A DNA stretch of 64,000 nt from an uncultured Bacteroidota bacterium (lineage in GTDB: Bacteria > Bacteroidota > Bacteroidia > Chitinophagales > Chitinophagaceae): NCBI GenBank assembly GCA_903882805.1, contig CAIRYK010000009.1, positions 39,988 through 103,987 of the forward strand, given 5' to 3'. Shown piece after piece: positions 9,255-17,335 of the stretch. The number at the start of each line of letters is the position of its first letter. Within the stretch, counting starts at the first letter, position 1. A model generated the notes under the pieces. It saw only the letters and a program-made list of their open reading frames with translations. It ran no database searches and was not told the DNA's origin. The position numbers and the translations under genes were made by a program.

Positions 9255-9576
9255 AATGTCTCCGGGCTTTAGATACAATATTAAGGTATTGCCGCAATCT
9301 GTAGATGGCCTTTTTTGGGGCGAAAAAGAGTAAATAATTGTGAAGAGATCACCTACTTGCTACTGTTTTCTGGTCAAAAATAGTTTAGTGCATTACAATT
9401 CGCGGCATGGCGCTAACACCGTATGTACTGCAAAAATAAAATTTAAAGGCATATTCCGACATTTATTAGCAACCTACGAAATGCTAAATTTTAATTTACT
9501 ACAGCATATGTTAAAATGACGCCGTTATACAAAAATGTATTGTATATTGTCGGTGATTACAGAAGTAGTGGAGGTT
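9255..9576. other. Divergent intergenic region between rpoN and alanine dehydrogenase
   Basis: About 320 nt without a convincing gene. On the minus strand TATTTTTG, a perfect TAnnTTTG -7 box, occurs twice (9375-9382 and 9431-9438), both pointing to rpoN, but neither has a well-spaced TTTG upstream. On the plus strand only an imperfect box (TAAATTTT near 9484) precedes ald. No hairpin or repeat stands out. Confidence 0.4.
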
Positions 9577-10788
9577 ATGAGCAAGAAACCATATATATCA
9601 CCATCCTTTTCCTACGTTCCCTTAGAGGAAACGCTACAGATAATACCCAAGAAAAAACAACTGTTTATAGGTATTCCCAAAGAAACCTCGTTTCAGGAAA
9701 ACCGTATTGCCCTTACGCCAGAAGCAGTTTCGGTATTGGTAAACGACGGTCATGATGTGGCCGTAGAACACAATGCGGGAGAGGGGTCGTTTTATTTCGA
9801 TACCGATTACAGCGAGGCGGGAGCGCATATAGTGTATGATAAAGCAGACCTATATAAGGCAACAACCATAATAAAATCAGCGCCAATATCAGATGAAGAA
9901 GCGGGATTACTACAGCCAAATCAGGTGGTGTTTTCACCCATTCATATGCCTATGCTTAAGGCGGGCATTATGGAACAGCTAATATCAAAAAAGATCATCG
10001 CCATAGCGTTCGATTCTATTAAAGACGACGCGGGTACTTTTCCTATTGTGCGCTCTATGAGCGAAATAGCAGGCAACTACGCCATCCTTACAGCAGCGCG
10101 GTATCTGGGTAATGCAGATAATGGAAAGGGCATATTGCTTGGCGGTATATCTGGGGTGCCGCCGGCCAGGGTGCTGATAATAGGCGCCGGCGTGGTAGGC
10201 GAGTTTGCAGCCCGCGCTGCTTTCGGACTTGGCGCTTCAGTAAAAATATTCGACAATTCCATTTATCGCCTAATGCGCTTGCAAAACAACATTGGCAGAC
10301 GGTGTTTTACGTCGGTTATAGAACCGGTAACGCTGGCAGAGGAGTTGCGCAATGCAGATGTAGCTATTGGCGCTATGAAGCCTATAAACGGCATTACGCC
10401 TGTTGTAGTAACAGAGCAGATGGTGAGCAACATGAAAAGCGGATCGGTGATAATAGATGTGAGCATGGACAGAGGCGGCTGCTTCGAAACATCGCGCATG
10501 ACATCTCACGAAAAACCTACATTCAAAAAATACGATGTTATTCATTATTGCGTTCCTAATATAGCCTCCGGCGTATCGCGTACCGCATCGCGGGCTATTA
10601 GCAATGTGCTGATGCCCATTATGCAGCAGTGCGCCGACATGGGCGGAGTAGAGGAAGTAATAGTGGCCAAAAGCGGCATAAGAAGAGGTGTATATATGTA
10701 TAAAGGCTGCGTTACAAATGCGCCTATCGCCAAACGGTTTAATTTTAAATATACCGATCTCGATTTGCTGCTGGCCTCGCAAAGCTAA
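9577..10788 (+). CDS. ald: Alanine dehydrogenase
   Basis: About 403 residues from the ATG at 9577; the upstream in-frame ATG at 9535 would add 14 residues unlike the family. The N-terminal substrate domain shows GIPKETSFQENRIALTP and the NAD-binding Rossmann core shows VLIIGAGVVGEFAARAA. Similarity extends to the transhydrogenase alpha subunit, which shares both domains, but there is no transhydrogenase beta gene nearby, so oxidative deamination of L-alanine to pyruvate with NAD is the likely activity. The C-terminal IHYCVPNIASGVSRTAS region is typical of Bacteroidota alanine dehydrogenases. It runs into the TerB-like gene after 28 nt. Confidence 0.88.
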   Translation: MSKKPYISPSFSYVPLEETLQIIPKKKQLFIGIPKETSFQENRIALTPEAVSVLVNDGHDVAVEHNAGEGSFYFDTDYSEAGAHIVYDKADLYKATTIIKSAPISDEEAGLLQPNQVVFSPIHMPMLKAGIMEQLISKKIIAIAFDSIKDDAGTFPIVRSMSEIAGNYAILTAARYLGNADNGKGILLGGISGVPPARVLIIGAGVVGEFAARAAFGLGASVKIFDNSIYRLMRLQNNIGRRCFTSVIEPVTLAEELRNADVAIGAMKPINGITPVVVTEQMVSNMKSGSVIIDVSMDRGGCFETSRMTSHEKPTFKKYDVIHYCVPNIASGVSRTASRAISNVLMPIMQQCADMGGVEEVIVAKSGIRRGVYMYKGCVTNAPIAKRFNFKYTDLDLLLASQS

Positions 10789-10816
10789 AACCCAATTTCT
10801 ATCGTATATAGCAACT

Positions 10817-11173
10817 ATGCCCAACAACCGGATGAACAAAACTATTGCCGGCTATCATTTACTAATGATATTATCTGCTGTCGACTTCAGGGTAAGCGGT
10901 GAGGAAGATGCTGTTATAAGGCAATATCTCGTACAGGAATTTCCGTTTCATGTCAATCTTGATAAACAGATGGACGTGATCAGTAATCTGCGGCCCGACC
11001 AATGGGAAACGCACTTCCTGAAAGCGATGGGTGATTTTTACGACGATGCCACCGAAGCCGAACGTAAAAACCTGATACAGTTTGCGCTAAAGCTGGCTAA
11101 AGCCGATAATGTAATAACCAAGGAAGAAAACCACTACCTAAATCTGCTTTTTGAGCAGTGGGAGCATCTGTAG
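10817..11173 (+). CDS. TerB-like (tellurite-resistance-type) small helical protein
   Basis: 118 residues, all helical in appearance. Paired acidic segments (ILSAVDFRVSGEEDAVI and ALKLAKADNVITKEE) resemble the repeated metal-binding helices of TerB-family proteins, in which an A-x-A-D-G-x-(I/V)-x-x-E-E pattern is duplicated. Function in this family is poorly known; no other ter genes are present. The start at 10817 avoids the long overlap with ald that an upstream in-frame ATG at 10688 would require. The ATG at 10832 is also possible. Confidence 0.6.
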   Translation: MPNNRMNKTIAGYHLLMILSAVDFRVSGEEDAVIRQYLVQEFPFHVNLDKQMDVISNLRPDQWETHFLKAMGDFYDDATEAERKNLIQFALKLAKADNVITKEENHYLNLLFEQWEHL

Positions 11174-11292
11174 TTTTTTTGTTGCCGTTTTGTCGCTGCA
11201 AAACCTACAAAGTATTGTTAACTGTGGGGTTTAGCATGATTGTTGCGTATGGAAAAATTACCTTTCATAGTCTTCATACTAAACAAGCATCA

Positions 11293-12948
11293 ATGTCGCA
11301 AACGCCTCGCTACTTACTTACCGCCATCAGTGTATGGTACACATGCTCGCCGCTAATGGCGCAAACGCAGCAAAAACTGAATATAGAACAAGCAACCGTG
11401 TATCTGAGCGGCGCCGAGCTGCTCAGTACTGCCCGGCTGAACCTGCAAAAAGGTGAAAACGAAATACTGTTTACCAATGTAGCAGGCGATATAAACAGCC
11501 AAAGCATAACCGTAAATGCTACCAATGGCGTAGTGGTAGAGTCGGCAACGTTTCAAAACAACTACCTGGCCAGCGAGGTGTTTTCGCCCAAAGCCAAAGA
11601 AATAAAGGATAGTATTGAATTGCTGGCAGATGTTCGCACCGGTATTAATAACAAAATATCGTCGCTGGCAGAACAGATCGCCATATTGCAAAACAACCGC
11701 AAAGTGGGCGGCGACAATACCGGACTGAGTGTAGCCGAGCTAACAAAAATGCTGGATCTGGTAGGCGCACGATGGGAAAGCCTGCTGAACCAAAAAAGCA
11801 AGCAGGAAGATGCACAGAAAAAGACCGACGAGCGCATAGCCCGCCTGCGCAAGCAACTGGACGAAGAACAAAAGAAAGACTTCCAACCGGGCGGGCAACT
11901 GCTTGTAAAGTTTTATGCCAAGGATGCTACTGCTACTGCGGTAGTTATTAACTACGTATCGCCCAAAGCCGGCTGGGAACCCATATACGATGTGTTTGCA
12001 GATGAAGTGAACCACCCGGTAAAATTGTACTATAAAGCCAATATTTACCAAAACAGCGGTGTAAACTGGAGTAATGTGCGCCTAAGCCTAAGCACAGGCA
12101 ACCCTACAGAAGGTGTACAGGCGCCGGTAATGAATCCTTGGTATTTGTCGTTTTATGCGCCGCAGCCTGTGGCCTATAACTATGCGCAAGCCCCTCAGTA
12201 TAATAGCTATCAGGCTAAGAAAGGCGCTGATATGGCTAATGGCGGTGCGCGCAGCGCCGGAATGCAATACGTAATTGATGGCGTGCAGGTAGCTGGGCAG
12301 TCGTCTATGAACAACTACGTATCGGTAGATAATTCGGGAGTGAATACCACGTTCGATATAGACCTGCCCTACACCATACCTACCGACGGCAAACAGCATC
12401 TGGTGGCGGTAAAAAAATATGAGTTGCCGGCTAGCTACCGCTACTATGTAGCGCCGAAGCTGGATAAAGATGCGTTTTTGCAGGCACAAATAACCAACTG
12501 GGAAGACCTGAACCTGCTGCCGGGAAAGAGCAACATTTTTTACGAAGGCGCTTATGTGGGGCAGGGCATGATAGATATGCGCAACGTAAAAGATACCATG
12601 ACCATATCGCTGGGCCGTGATAAAAAAGTGATTGTAAAGCGTGAACGCGATACCAAACTACGCAGTGTAAAAACTATAGGTACTAACGTAAGAGAGGCCT
12701 ATGCCTACAACATACAGGTGCGCAACACCCGCAAAGAACCTATAACGCTTATAGTGCAAGACCAACTGCCGGTAAGCAACGATAAAGACATAGTTGTGGA
12801 AGATAAAGAAACAGGAGGCGCAGAGTATGACGAACTAACGGGTATGATGAAGTGGAATATGCAGCTGAACGCCAATGAAGCCAAGAAAGTAGCCTTTGGG
12901 TTTACCATAAAATACCCTAAGGATAAAACGGTGAATAACCTGAAATAG
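11293..12948 (+). CDS. DUF4139/MuiA-family secreted protein, copy 1
   Basis: About 551 residues. A signal peptide precedes LMAQTQQKL, which supports the ATG at 11293 over the long upstream extension. The N-terminal DUF4140 part (INSQSITVNATNG, then a coiled coil at about 105-195 rich in Lys, Glu and Gln) is followed by the large beta-rich DUF4139 domain, with INYVSPKAGWEPIYDV and VNTTFDIDLPYTIPTDG. Members are called mucoidy inhibitor A-like; biochemical function is unknown. A closely similar paralog follows at 13096. A variable stretch at about 285-345 (rich in Tyr, Ala, Gln) differs completely from the paralog. Confidence 0.8.
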   Translation: MSQTPRYLLTAISVWYTCSPLMAQTQQKLNIEQATVYLSGAELLSTARLNLQKGENEILFTNVAGDINSQSITVNATNGVVVESATFQNNYLASEVFSPKAKEIKDSIELLADVRTGINNKISSLAEQIAILQNNRKVGGDNTGLSVAELTKMLDLVGARWESLLNQKSKQEDAQKKTDERIARLRKQLDEEQKKDFQPGGQLLVKFYAKDATATAVVINYVSPKAGWEPIYDVFADEVNHPVKLYYKANIYQNSGVNWSNVRLSLSTGNPTEGVQAPVMNPWYLSFYAPQPVAYNYAQAPQYNSYQAKKGADMANGGARSAGMQYVIDGVQVAGQSSMNNYVSVDNSGVNTTFDIDLPYTIPTDGKQHLVAVKKYELPASYRYYVAPKLDKDAFLQAQITNWEDLNLLPGKSNIFYEGAYVGQGMIDMRNVKDTMTISLGRDKKVIVKRERDTKLRSVKTIGTNVREAYAYNIQVRNTRKEPITLIVQDQLPVSNDKDIVVEDKETGGAEYDELTGMMKWNMQLNANEAKKVAFGFTIKYPKDKTVNNLK

Positions 12949-12961
12949 GTAGGAACTCCCT

Positions 12962-13011
12962 AAAAAAGCCTTGCTGTAGGATGGCCATTGTGCCCGCAGC
13001 AAGGCTTTTTT
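12962..13011 (+). terminator. Terminator between the DUF4139 paralogs
   Basis: 15-bp perfect stem (12962-12976 with 12997-13011), 20-nt loop, ending in a T6 tract. The two paralogs are therefore probably transcribed separately. Confidence 0.85.
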
Positions 13012-13095
13012 ATGTTTTGAGGTTTATGTTAAAGATTAGAATTGCAGGTGTGGATTATTTATATTTCTGCATCTTTGATAAAAATCAATGCTCCC

Positions 13096-14727
13096 ATGAC
13101 CAATATAGCAAGACGCAATGTACTAACAGCGCTGTGCATAGCGCTAACTACACAACATGCCGTAGCGCAGCAGCAACAAAAATTAAACATTGATCAGGCC
13201 ACTGTGTACCTGAGCGGCGCAGAGCTGGTAAGCGGTGCAAAAGTGAATCTGCAAAGAGGCGAAAATGAAGTAGTATTTACCAATGTAGCCGGCGATGTAA
13301 ATACACAAAGCATTACGGTAAATGCAGGTAGTAGTGTGGTAGTGGAATCAGTAACATTTCAGAATAATTTTTTGGCAGCCGAGGTACTATCGCCAAAGGC
13401 AAAGGCGATAAAAGATAGCATACAAGCCGCTACAGAAACCAAGGGAGCTATTGCCAATAAAATAGCCGCTATAGATGAGCAGATAGCCATAATGCAGGGC
13501 AACCGCAAGGTGAGCGGAGACAATACCGGACTGAATGTAGCTGAACTGACTAAATTGCTGGATCTGGTAGGGGCAAGGCTGGAAAGCGCGCTGAATAGTA
13601 AAAGCAAACAGGAAGAGGCGCAGAAAAAAATAGATGAGCGTATTACAAAGCTACAGTGGCAGCTCAACGAAGAGCAGAAGAAAGAGTACCAACCCGGCGG
13701 ACAACTGCTGGTGAAATTTTTTGCCAAAGAAGCAGCTACTGTGCCGGTGGCTATAAACTATGTAGTACCCCATGCCGGCTGGTCGCCCACATACGATATT
13801 ATGGCCGACGACGGAAAGAGCCCAGTGAAGCTCTACTACAAAGCCAATATACACCAGAACTGCGGAGTAAACTGGAGCAATGTGCGCCTGCGCCTTAGTA
13901 CCGGAAATCCTGATGAAGGTGTGCAGGCCCCGGCGCTCAATCCGTGGTATCTCTCGTTTTATGAGCCGCGCATGATGATGAGGGCGTATAAAGCTGCGCC
14001 AAAAGCTGCGTATGATACTTTAGAAATTGCCGATCCGGTTACAGGAAGTGAATTAACAAAGGTTGTGGCGCACGATGAGGCAACAATAGATGAACATGTA
14101 ACGGTGGATAATGGCGGAGTGAATACGTCGTTTGATATAGACCTGCCCTATACCATACCTACCGACGGTAAGGAATATCTGGTGGCAGTGAAGAAGTATG
14201 ATGTGCCGGCGAGCTACCGCTATTTTGCAGCGCCAAAGCTGGATAACGACGCTTTTTTACAGGCCGATATTACCCAATGGGAAGACCTGAACCTGTTGCC
14301 GGGAACTACCAATATCTTTTACGAAGGAGCCTATGTAGGTCAGGGTACTATTGATGTGCGCAACCTGAAGGATACCATGACTATATCGCTGGGCAGAGAT
14401 AAAAAAGTAGTGGTGAAGCGCGAACGCGATGTAAAACTGCGTAGCGCAAAAACAATAGGTACCAATGTAAAAGAAACATTTGCCTACACAATTACGGTGC
14501 GCAACACCCGTAAAGAACCAATAAACATAACCCTGCACGACCAACAACCGGTAACTACGGAAAAAGACATAGTAGTGGAAGACAAAGAAACAGGCGGCGC
14601 CGACTACGACGAACAAACCGGCCTGATGAAATGGACGATGCAACTAAATGCAAATGAAACGAAGAAAACTGGTTTTGGTTATACCATAAAATACCCCAAA
14701 GGCAAGACGGTGGCAAATATGCGCTAA
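13096..14727 (+). CDS. DUF4139/MuiA-family secreted protein, copy 2
   Basis: About 543 residues; signal peptide ending at AVAQQQQKL, start at the ATG at 13096. Same order of parts as copy 1: DUF4140-type N-terminus, coiled coil (about 105-190), then DUF4139 with INYVVPHAGWSPTYDI and VNTSFDIDLPYTIPTDG. The two proteins are alike throughout except in the linker at about 285-330, where this copy carries DTLEIADPVTGSE (residues 307-319), nearly the same as a strand in the local GldN. A tandem duplication is the simplest origin. Cellular role unknown; a periplasmic or outer-membrane location is inferred from the signal peptide. Confidence 0.8.
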   Translation: MTNIARRNVLTALCIALTTQHAVAQQQQKLNIDQATVYLSGAELVSGAKVNLQRGENEVVFTNVAGDVNTQSITVNAGSSVVVESVTFQNNFLAAEVLSPKAKAIKDSIQAATETKGAIANKIAAIDEQIAIMQGNRKVSGDNTGLNVAELTKLLDLVGARLESALNSKSKQEEAQKKIDERITKLQWQLNEEQKKEYQPGGQLLVKFFAKEAATVPVAINYVVPHAGWSPTYDIMADDGKSPVKLYYKANIHQNCGVNWSNVRLRLSTGNPDEGVQAPALNPWYLSFYEPRMMMRAYKAAPKAAYDTLEIADPVTGSELTKVVAHDEATIDEHVTVDNGGVNTSFDIDLPYTIPTDGKEYLVAVKKYDVPASYRYFAAPKLDNDAFLQADITQWEDLNLLPGTTNIFYEGAYVGQGTIDVRNLKDTMTISLGRDKKVVVKRERDVKLRSAKTIGTNVKETFAYTITVRNTRKEPINITLHDQQPVTTEKDIVVEDKETGGADYDEQTGLMKWTMQLNANETKKTGFGYTIKYPKGKTVANMR

Positions 14728-14738
14728 CCAACAGCCCT

Positions 14739-14787
14739 AAAGCAACAAAGGTTTCCGCCTGCTATGGATGGAAACCTTTGTTGCTTT
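14739..14787. terminator. Bidirectional terminator after DUF4139 copy 2
   Basis: Perfect 18-bp inverted repeat (14739-14756 with 14770-14787), 13-nt loop, with AAA at the left and TTT at the right edge. It lies between convergent genes ending at 14727 and 14803. Confidence 0.9.
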
Positions 14788-14802
14788 ATAACCAACTGTT
14801 TT

Positions 14803-15213
14803 TTATTCTTTGTTGAGTCGTAGTTCCTGTATTATGTAGTTGTGGTCTTTCATTTTAAGCAATACATAAACGCTGTATTTTGCACCGGAGGGCGCTACAT
14901 AATGCCCTATCATAAACTTTGACGTAGCGTTTGGCGAGCCATTATCCATCACTACAAGGTCTTTAGGGTTGTTTTTTTCAAAAAAGTCGCGCAACACAAC
15001 TACTGCCTGATTTTGGCTGTATAATGTCAAATTGTTGTTGATGGTAATGGGCACTACATTATCAAAGTATCGAGATAAGTCTGATACCCGGTTATTTTTA
15101 ATGGCATTAACCACATCCTCCAGAGGCGTATGACTATTGTTTTGAGCGGTTACTACAAAAAATGCAAACGAACAGCAAACCAACAGAAGAAGCCTTTTAA
15201 ATCTATTATTCAT
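14803..15213 (-). CDS. DUF4783 family exported protein
   Basis: 136 residues with a signal peptide (hydrophobic core LLLLVCCSFAFFVV, cut near TAQ). The mature part (DVVNAIKNNRVSDLSRYFDN, TINNNLTLYSQNQAVVVLRDFF, YVLLKMKDHNYIIQELRLNKE split here) matches the DUF4783 family of Bacteroidota, an NTF2-like alpha/beta fold of unknown function. Elsewhere the family is often found near nadC; that gene is not in this window. A consensus promoter is seen about 54 nt upstream on the same strand, which fixes the start near 15213. Confidence 0.8.
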   Translation of the reverse strand: MNNRFKRLLLLVCCSFAFFVVTAQNNSHTPLEDVVNAIKNNRVSDLSRYFDNVVPITINNNLTLYSQNQAVVVLRDFFEKNNPKDLVVMDNGSPNATSKFMIGHYVAPSGAKYSVYVLLKMKDHNYIIQELRLNKE

Positions 15214-15539
15214 TTGAATAAACACACTTGCCGTTTAGGTCTCTAAAATTACTACAAATTAGGCGCCAAAAATATACCAATGTTAAAAAAACTCCAAAAA
15301 AGTTGACATCATCCGACCAAAGCAGTAAGAGTAAATCAATTTTGTTTATTGTTATGGTATGCATTTTAGCGCTTAGTTCCCAAAGAGCAATAATCGCGCC
15401 GAAAATGAATCGCGCCAAAAATACCGCCCAATCTATCATTTTGTACTTGCCTGTTTAACCTTAGTAGTATTCATTTGTTGTTGTAATTGCATTGTGAAAA
15501 ATGCAAGACTTACCGTAATATTGACAGAGAAATATTTTT
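15214..15539. other. Intergenic region between DUF4783 and cytochrome genes
   Basis: About 320 nt. It holds the minus-strand promoter of the DUF4783 gene. A 77-codon minus-strand frame (15206-15439) crosses it but contains that promoter and has no recognised similarity, so it was not called. On the plus strand no clear promoter for the cytochrome gene was seen. Confidence 0.5.
15267..15298 (-). promoter_or_regulatory. Promoter of the DUF4783 gene
   Basis: Minus strand: TTTG (15298-15295), a 20-nt spacer, then TATTTTTG (15274-15267), a perfect Bacteroidota -33/-7 pair. The start codon lies 53 nt downstream of the -7 box. Confidence 0.65.
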
Positions 15540-15866
15540 ATGAAAAAAGAAGTAGTTGTTACGCTCGCCGCGCTGTCTGTTATGCTTTTTGCTCAGTGCG
15601 CTAAGAAAATGAGTCCATCGACCAAGGAAAAGGCAAAAACAGAAACTGCCGAAGTAACGCCTAAAGCTGCAACACCAGAAGAGATGGCAATGGGTAAAAC
15701 CGTATTTACCGACAATTGCGGCAAATGCCACAAATTGCGCCAGCCCGGAGAATTTACAACAAAAAAGTGGGATAACATTTTGCCCACTATGTGCAAGAAA
15801 GCAAAACTGACACCTGCACAAAGCACAGCAGTGACTGCATACGTGATGGCTAATGCCAAAAAATAA
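15540..15866 (+). CDS. Small cytochrome c-like lipoprotein
   Basis: 108 residues. The N-terminal hydrophobic stretch ends in FAQC (Cys20), a plausible though loose lipobox, followed by a charged linker. One c-type heme site CGKCH (Cys60, Cys63, His64) and a candidate sixth ligand Met84 in LPTMCKKAKL are present, followed by a short helix (TAVTAYVMANAKK), as in minimal class I cytochrome c domains. It is probably a membrane-anchored periplasmic electron carrier; no oxidase or other partner gene is adjacent. Confidence 0.75.
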   Translation: MKKEVVVTLAALSVMLFAQCAKKMSPSTKEKAKTETAEVTPKAATPEEMAMGKTVFTDNCGKCHKLRQPGEFTTKKWDNILPTMCKKAKLTPAQSTAVTAYVMANAKK

Positions 15867-15924
15867 AGCTGTAGGGGCCCAATAAAATCAAGAATACTAC
15901 TACATACTCCTAAAATTGAATGCT

Positions 15925-16338
15925 ATGAAAAACTTTAAAATACTGATAACAGCGCTTGCACTGCAATGCCTGGCGATGGGCGTAAATGCCCAATCTATGC
16001 AGGACGGACACTACAGCAATACGGGCTACATAAAAAGCGACGGCACGATACAGGACAGTCACTACAGCACAGTAGGCTATTTCAAAAGCGACGGCACGAT
16101 ACAGAACAAACACTATAGTACCATAGGCTATGTGCGCGACGGTAAGGTGCAAGACAGCCACTATAGCACAATAGGCTATATAAAGAGCGACGGAACTGTG
16201 CAAGATAGCCATTACAGCACAGTAGGGTATGTGAAAAATGATGGTACAGTGCAGGATAGCCACTACAGTACTATAGGTCATGCGTCGGGCATAAAGCGCG
16301 AATGGGCGGCTGCGTTCTATTTTTTCTTTAAGTTTTAG
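15925..16338 (+). CDS. Secreted 17-residue tandem-repeat protein, function unknown
   Basis: 137 residues. A signal peptide (cut near VNAQ) is followed by six tandem copies of a 17-residue unit close to QDSHYSTVGYFKSDGTI, then a short tail ending FYFFFKF. The repeats are rich in His, Tyr, Ser, Gly and Asp, and the His-Tyr-Ser and Gly-Tyr positions are nearly invariant; unit 3 is one residue short. The terminal Phe and alternating pattern suggest repeated beta hairpins. I do not recognise a named family. The ATG at 15925 is preferred to a TTG at 15916. Confidence 0.7.
   Translation: MKNFKILITALALQCLAMGVNAQSMQDGHYSNTGYIKSDGTIQDSHYSTVGYFKSDGTIQNKHYSTIGYVRDGKVQDSHYSTIGYIKSDGTVQDSHYSTVGYVKNDGTVQDSHYSTIGHASGIKREWAAAFYFFFKF
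16000..16281 (+). repeat. 51-bp tandem repeat inside the repeat protein gene
   Basis: Six imperfect head-to-tail units of 51 bp (one of 48 bp) encode the 17-residue repeats. Units differ mostly at third codon positions, consistent with selection on the protein and not with a recent slippage array. Confidence 0.8.
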
Positions 16339-16443
16339 CGGCAGCGCTGCGCCAACCGATGATGCGATAAAGCTGTCTTTAATACGAGTATAATGATAGG
16401 AGCAGCAGCAGAAGCTGCTTCACCAAATAACAAACGACTGAAT

Positions 16444-17286
16444 ATGATAAAAAAGCGTGTACTATTAGTTCTGGTTCCCATTGTAACCATGTTGTTTTCG
16501 TGCAAAGACAAAGCCGCAACTACTGCCAGTGGTTCGAAGTTGGATGAACATTACATGAAGGGTAATGAACTGGTGCTCAACGACGACTTTGTAAATGCAA
16601 AAAAAGAGTTTGAAGCTGCGTTAAAAACAGATAGTAACAACTGGCGCGCTTGTTATCAGCTGGCTGGTATACATGAGTTGGAAGGCGATTTTACAAAAGC
16701 GTTGTATTATTTTAATAAGTCGGTGGAGATAAATCCGAAATTTACATTAGGCTATTACAACAAAAGCAATGTAGCAGAACTGATAGGTGACGAAAAAAGT
16801 AGTATGCGCGATCTGAAAACGGCAATAGAACATAAAAAGGATTTCTTTCTCGCTTTGCTGTCAAAAGGACGTAAGGAGTACAGTACCGGTAAATTTAAAG
16901 ACGCCATTGCCGATCTTGATGAGGCTATAAAAGTGAATCCTAACTTCTACCTTGCCTATAGTATGAGAGGCTCTTGCAAATATCGCCTTGGCGATTTTCA
17001 AGGAGCTATTAATGATTTTAACAGCGAAATAAATTTGAAACCCGATCACTTGATGGGGTTGATTAACAGAGCTTCGGCCTATGCTGAAATGAAAAACTTT
17101 CATGCGGCTATTGATGATATTAACACCGTAATGAATCTTGATCCTATGTGGTCGCAGGCATATATATACAGAGGTATGTTTTATTACAGGGCCGGCGTTA
17201 AGGACAGCGCTTGTGGCGACTTCAGGGTAGCGTATAAGATGAAAAATCCGGAAGCCGAGAATTATTCTAAACAGTATTGTAAATAA
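16444..17286 (+). CDS. TPR-repeat lipoprotein
   Basis: 280 residues from the ATG at 16444. The N-terminus is a lipoprotein signal ending TMLFSC. The remainder is a run of about seven tetratricopeptide repeats (for example ACYQLAGIHELEGDFTKALY and AYSMRGSCKYRLGDFQGAIN), with the usual W/L-G-Y-A-F-A-P spacing of 34 residues. TPR proteins scaffold protein-protein contacts; this one is predicted to be anchored in the cell envelope. It precedes the MlaE-type permease by 49 nt, but that gene has its own promoter. Confidence 0.8.
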   Translation: MIKKRVLLVLVPIVTMLFSCKDKAATTASGSKLDEHYMKGNELVLNDDFVNAKKEFEAALKTDSNNWRACYQLAGIHELEGDFTKALYYFNKSVEINPKFTLGYYNKSNVAELIGDEKSSMRDLKTAIEHKKDFFLALLSKGRKEYSTGKFKDAIADLDEAIKVNPNFYLAYSMRGSCKYRLGDFQGAINDFNSEINLKPDHLMGLINRASAYAEMKNFHAAIDDINTVMNLDPMWSQAYIYRGMFYYRAGVKDSACGDFRVAYKMKNPEAENYSKQYCK

Positions 17287-17298
17287 CCGGAGGCGCGG

Positions 17299-17327
17299 TT
17301 GCAGGTGGATAAATCTACCTACATTTG
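17299..17327 (+). promoter_or_regulatory. Promoter of the MlaE-type permease
   Basis: TTG at 17299-17301, 18-nt spacer, TACATTTG at 17320-17327 (perfect TAnnTTTG). The -7 box ends 8 nt before the ATG at 17336, so the transcript is almost leaderless. Confidence 0.55.
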
Positions 17328-17335
17328 CACTAAGT

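Noticed and set aside
15206..15439. 77-codon hydrophobic frame on the minus strand overlapping the DUF4783 start
   Set aside because: It contains a perfect -33/-7 promoter pair for the DUF4783 gene (15267-15298) and has no recognised similarity; hydrophobicity is explained by the AT-rich sequence.
16000..16281. CRISPR-like regular repeats
   Set aside because: The 51-bp units are contiguous, in frame and encode a protein repeat; there are no spacers and no cas genes.
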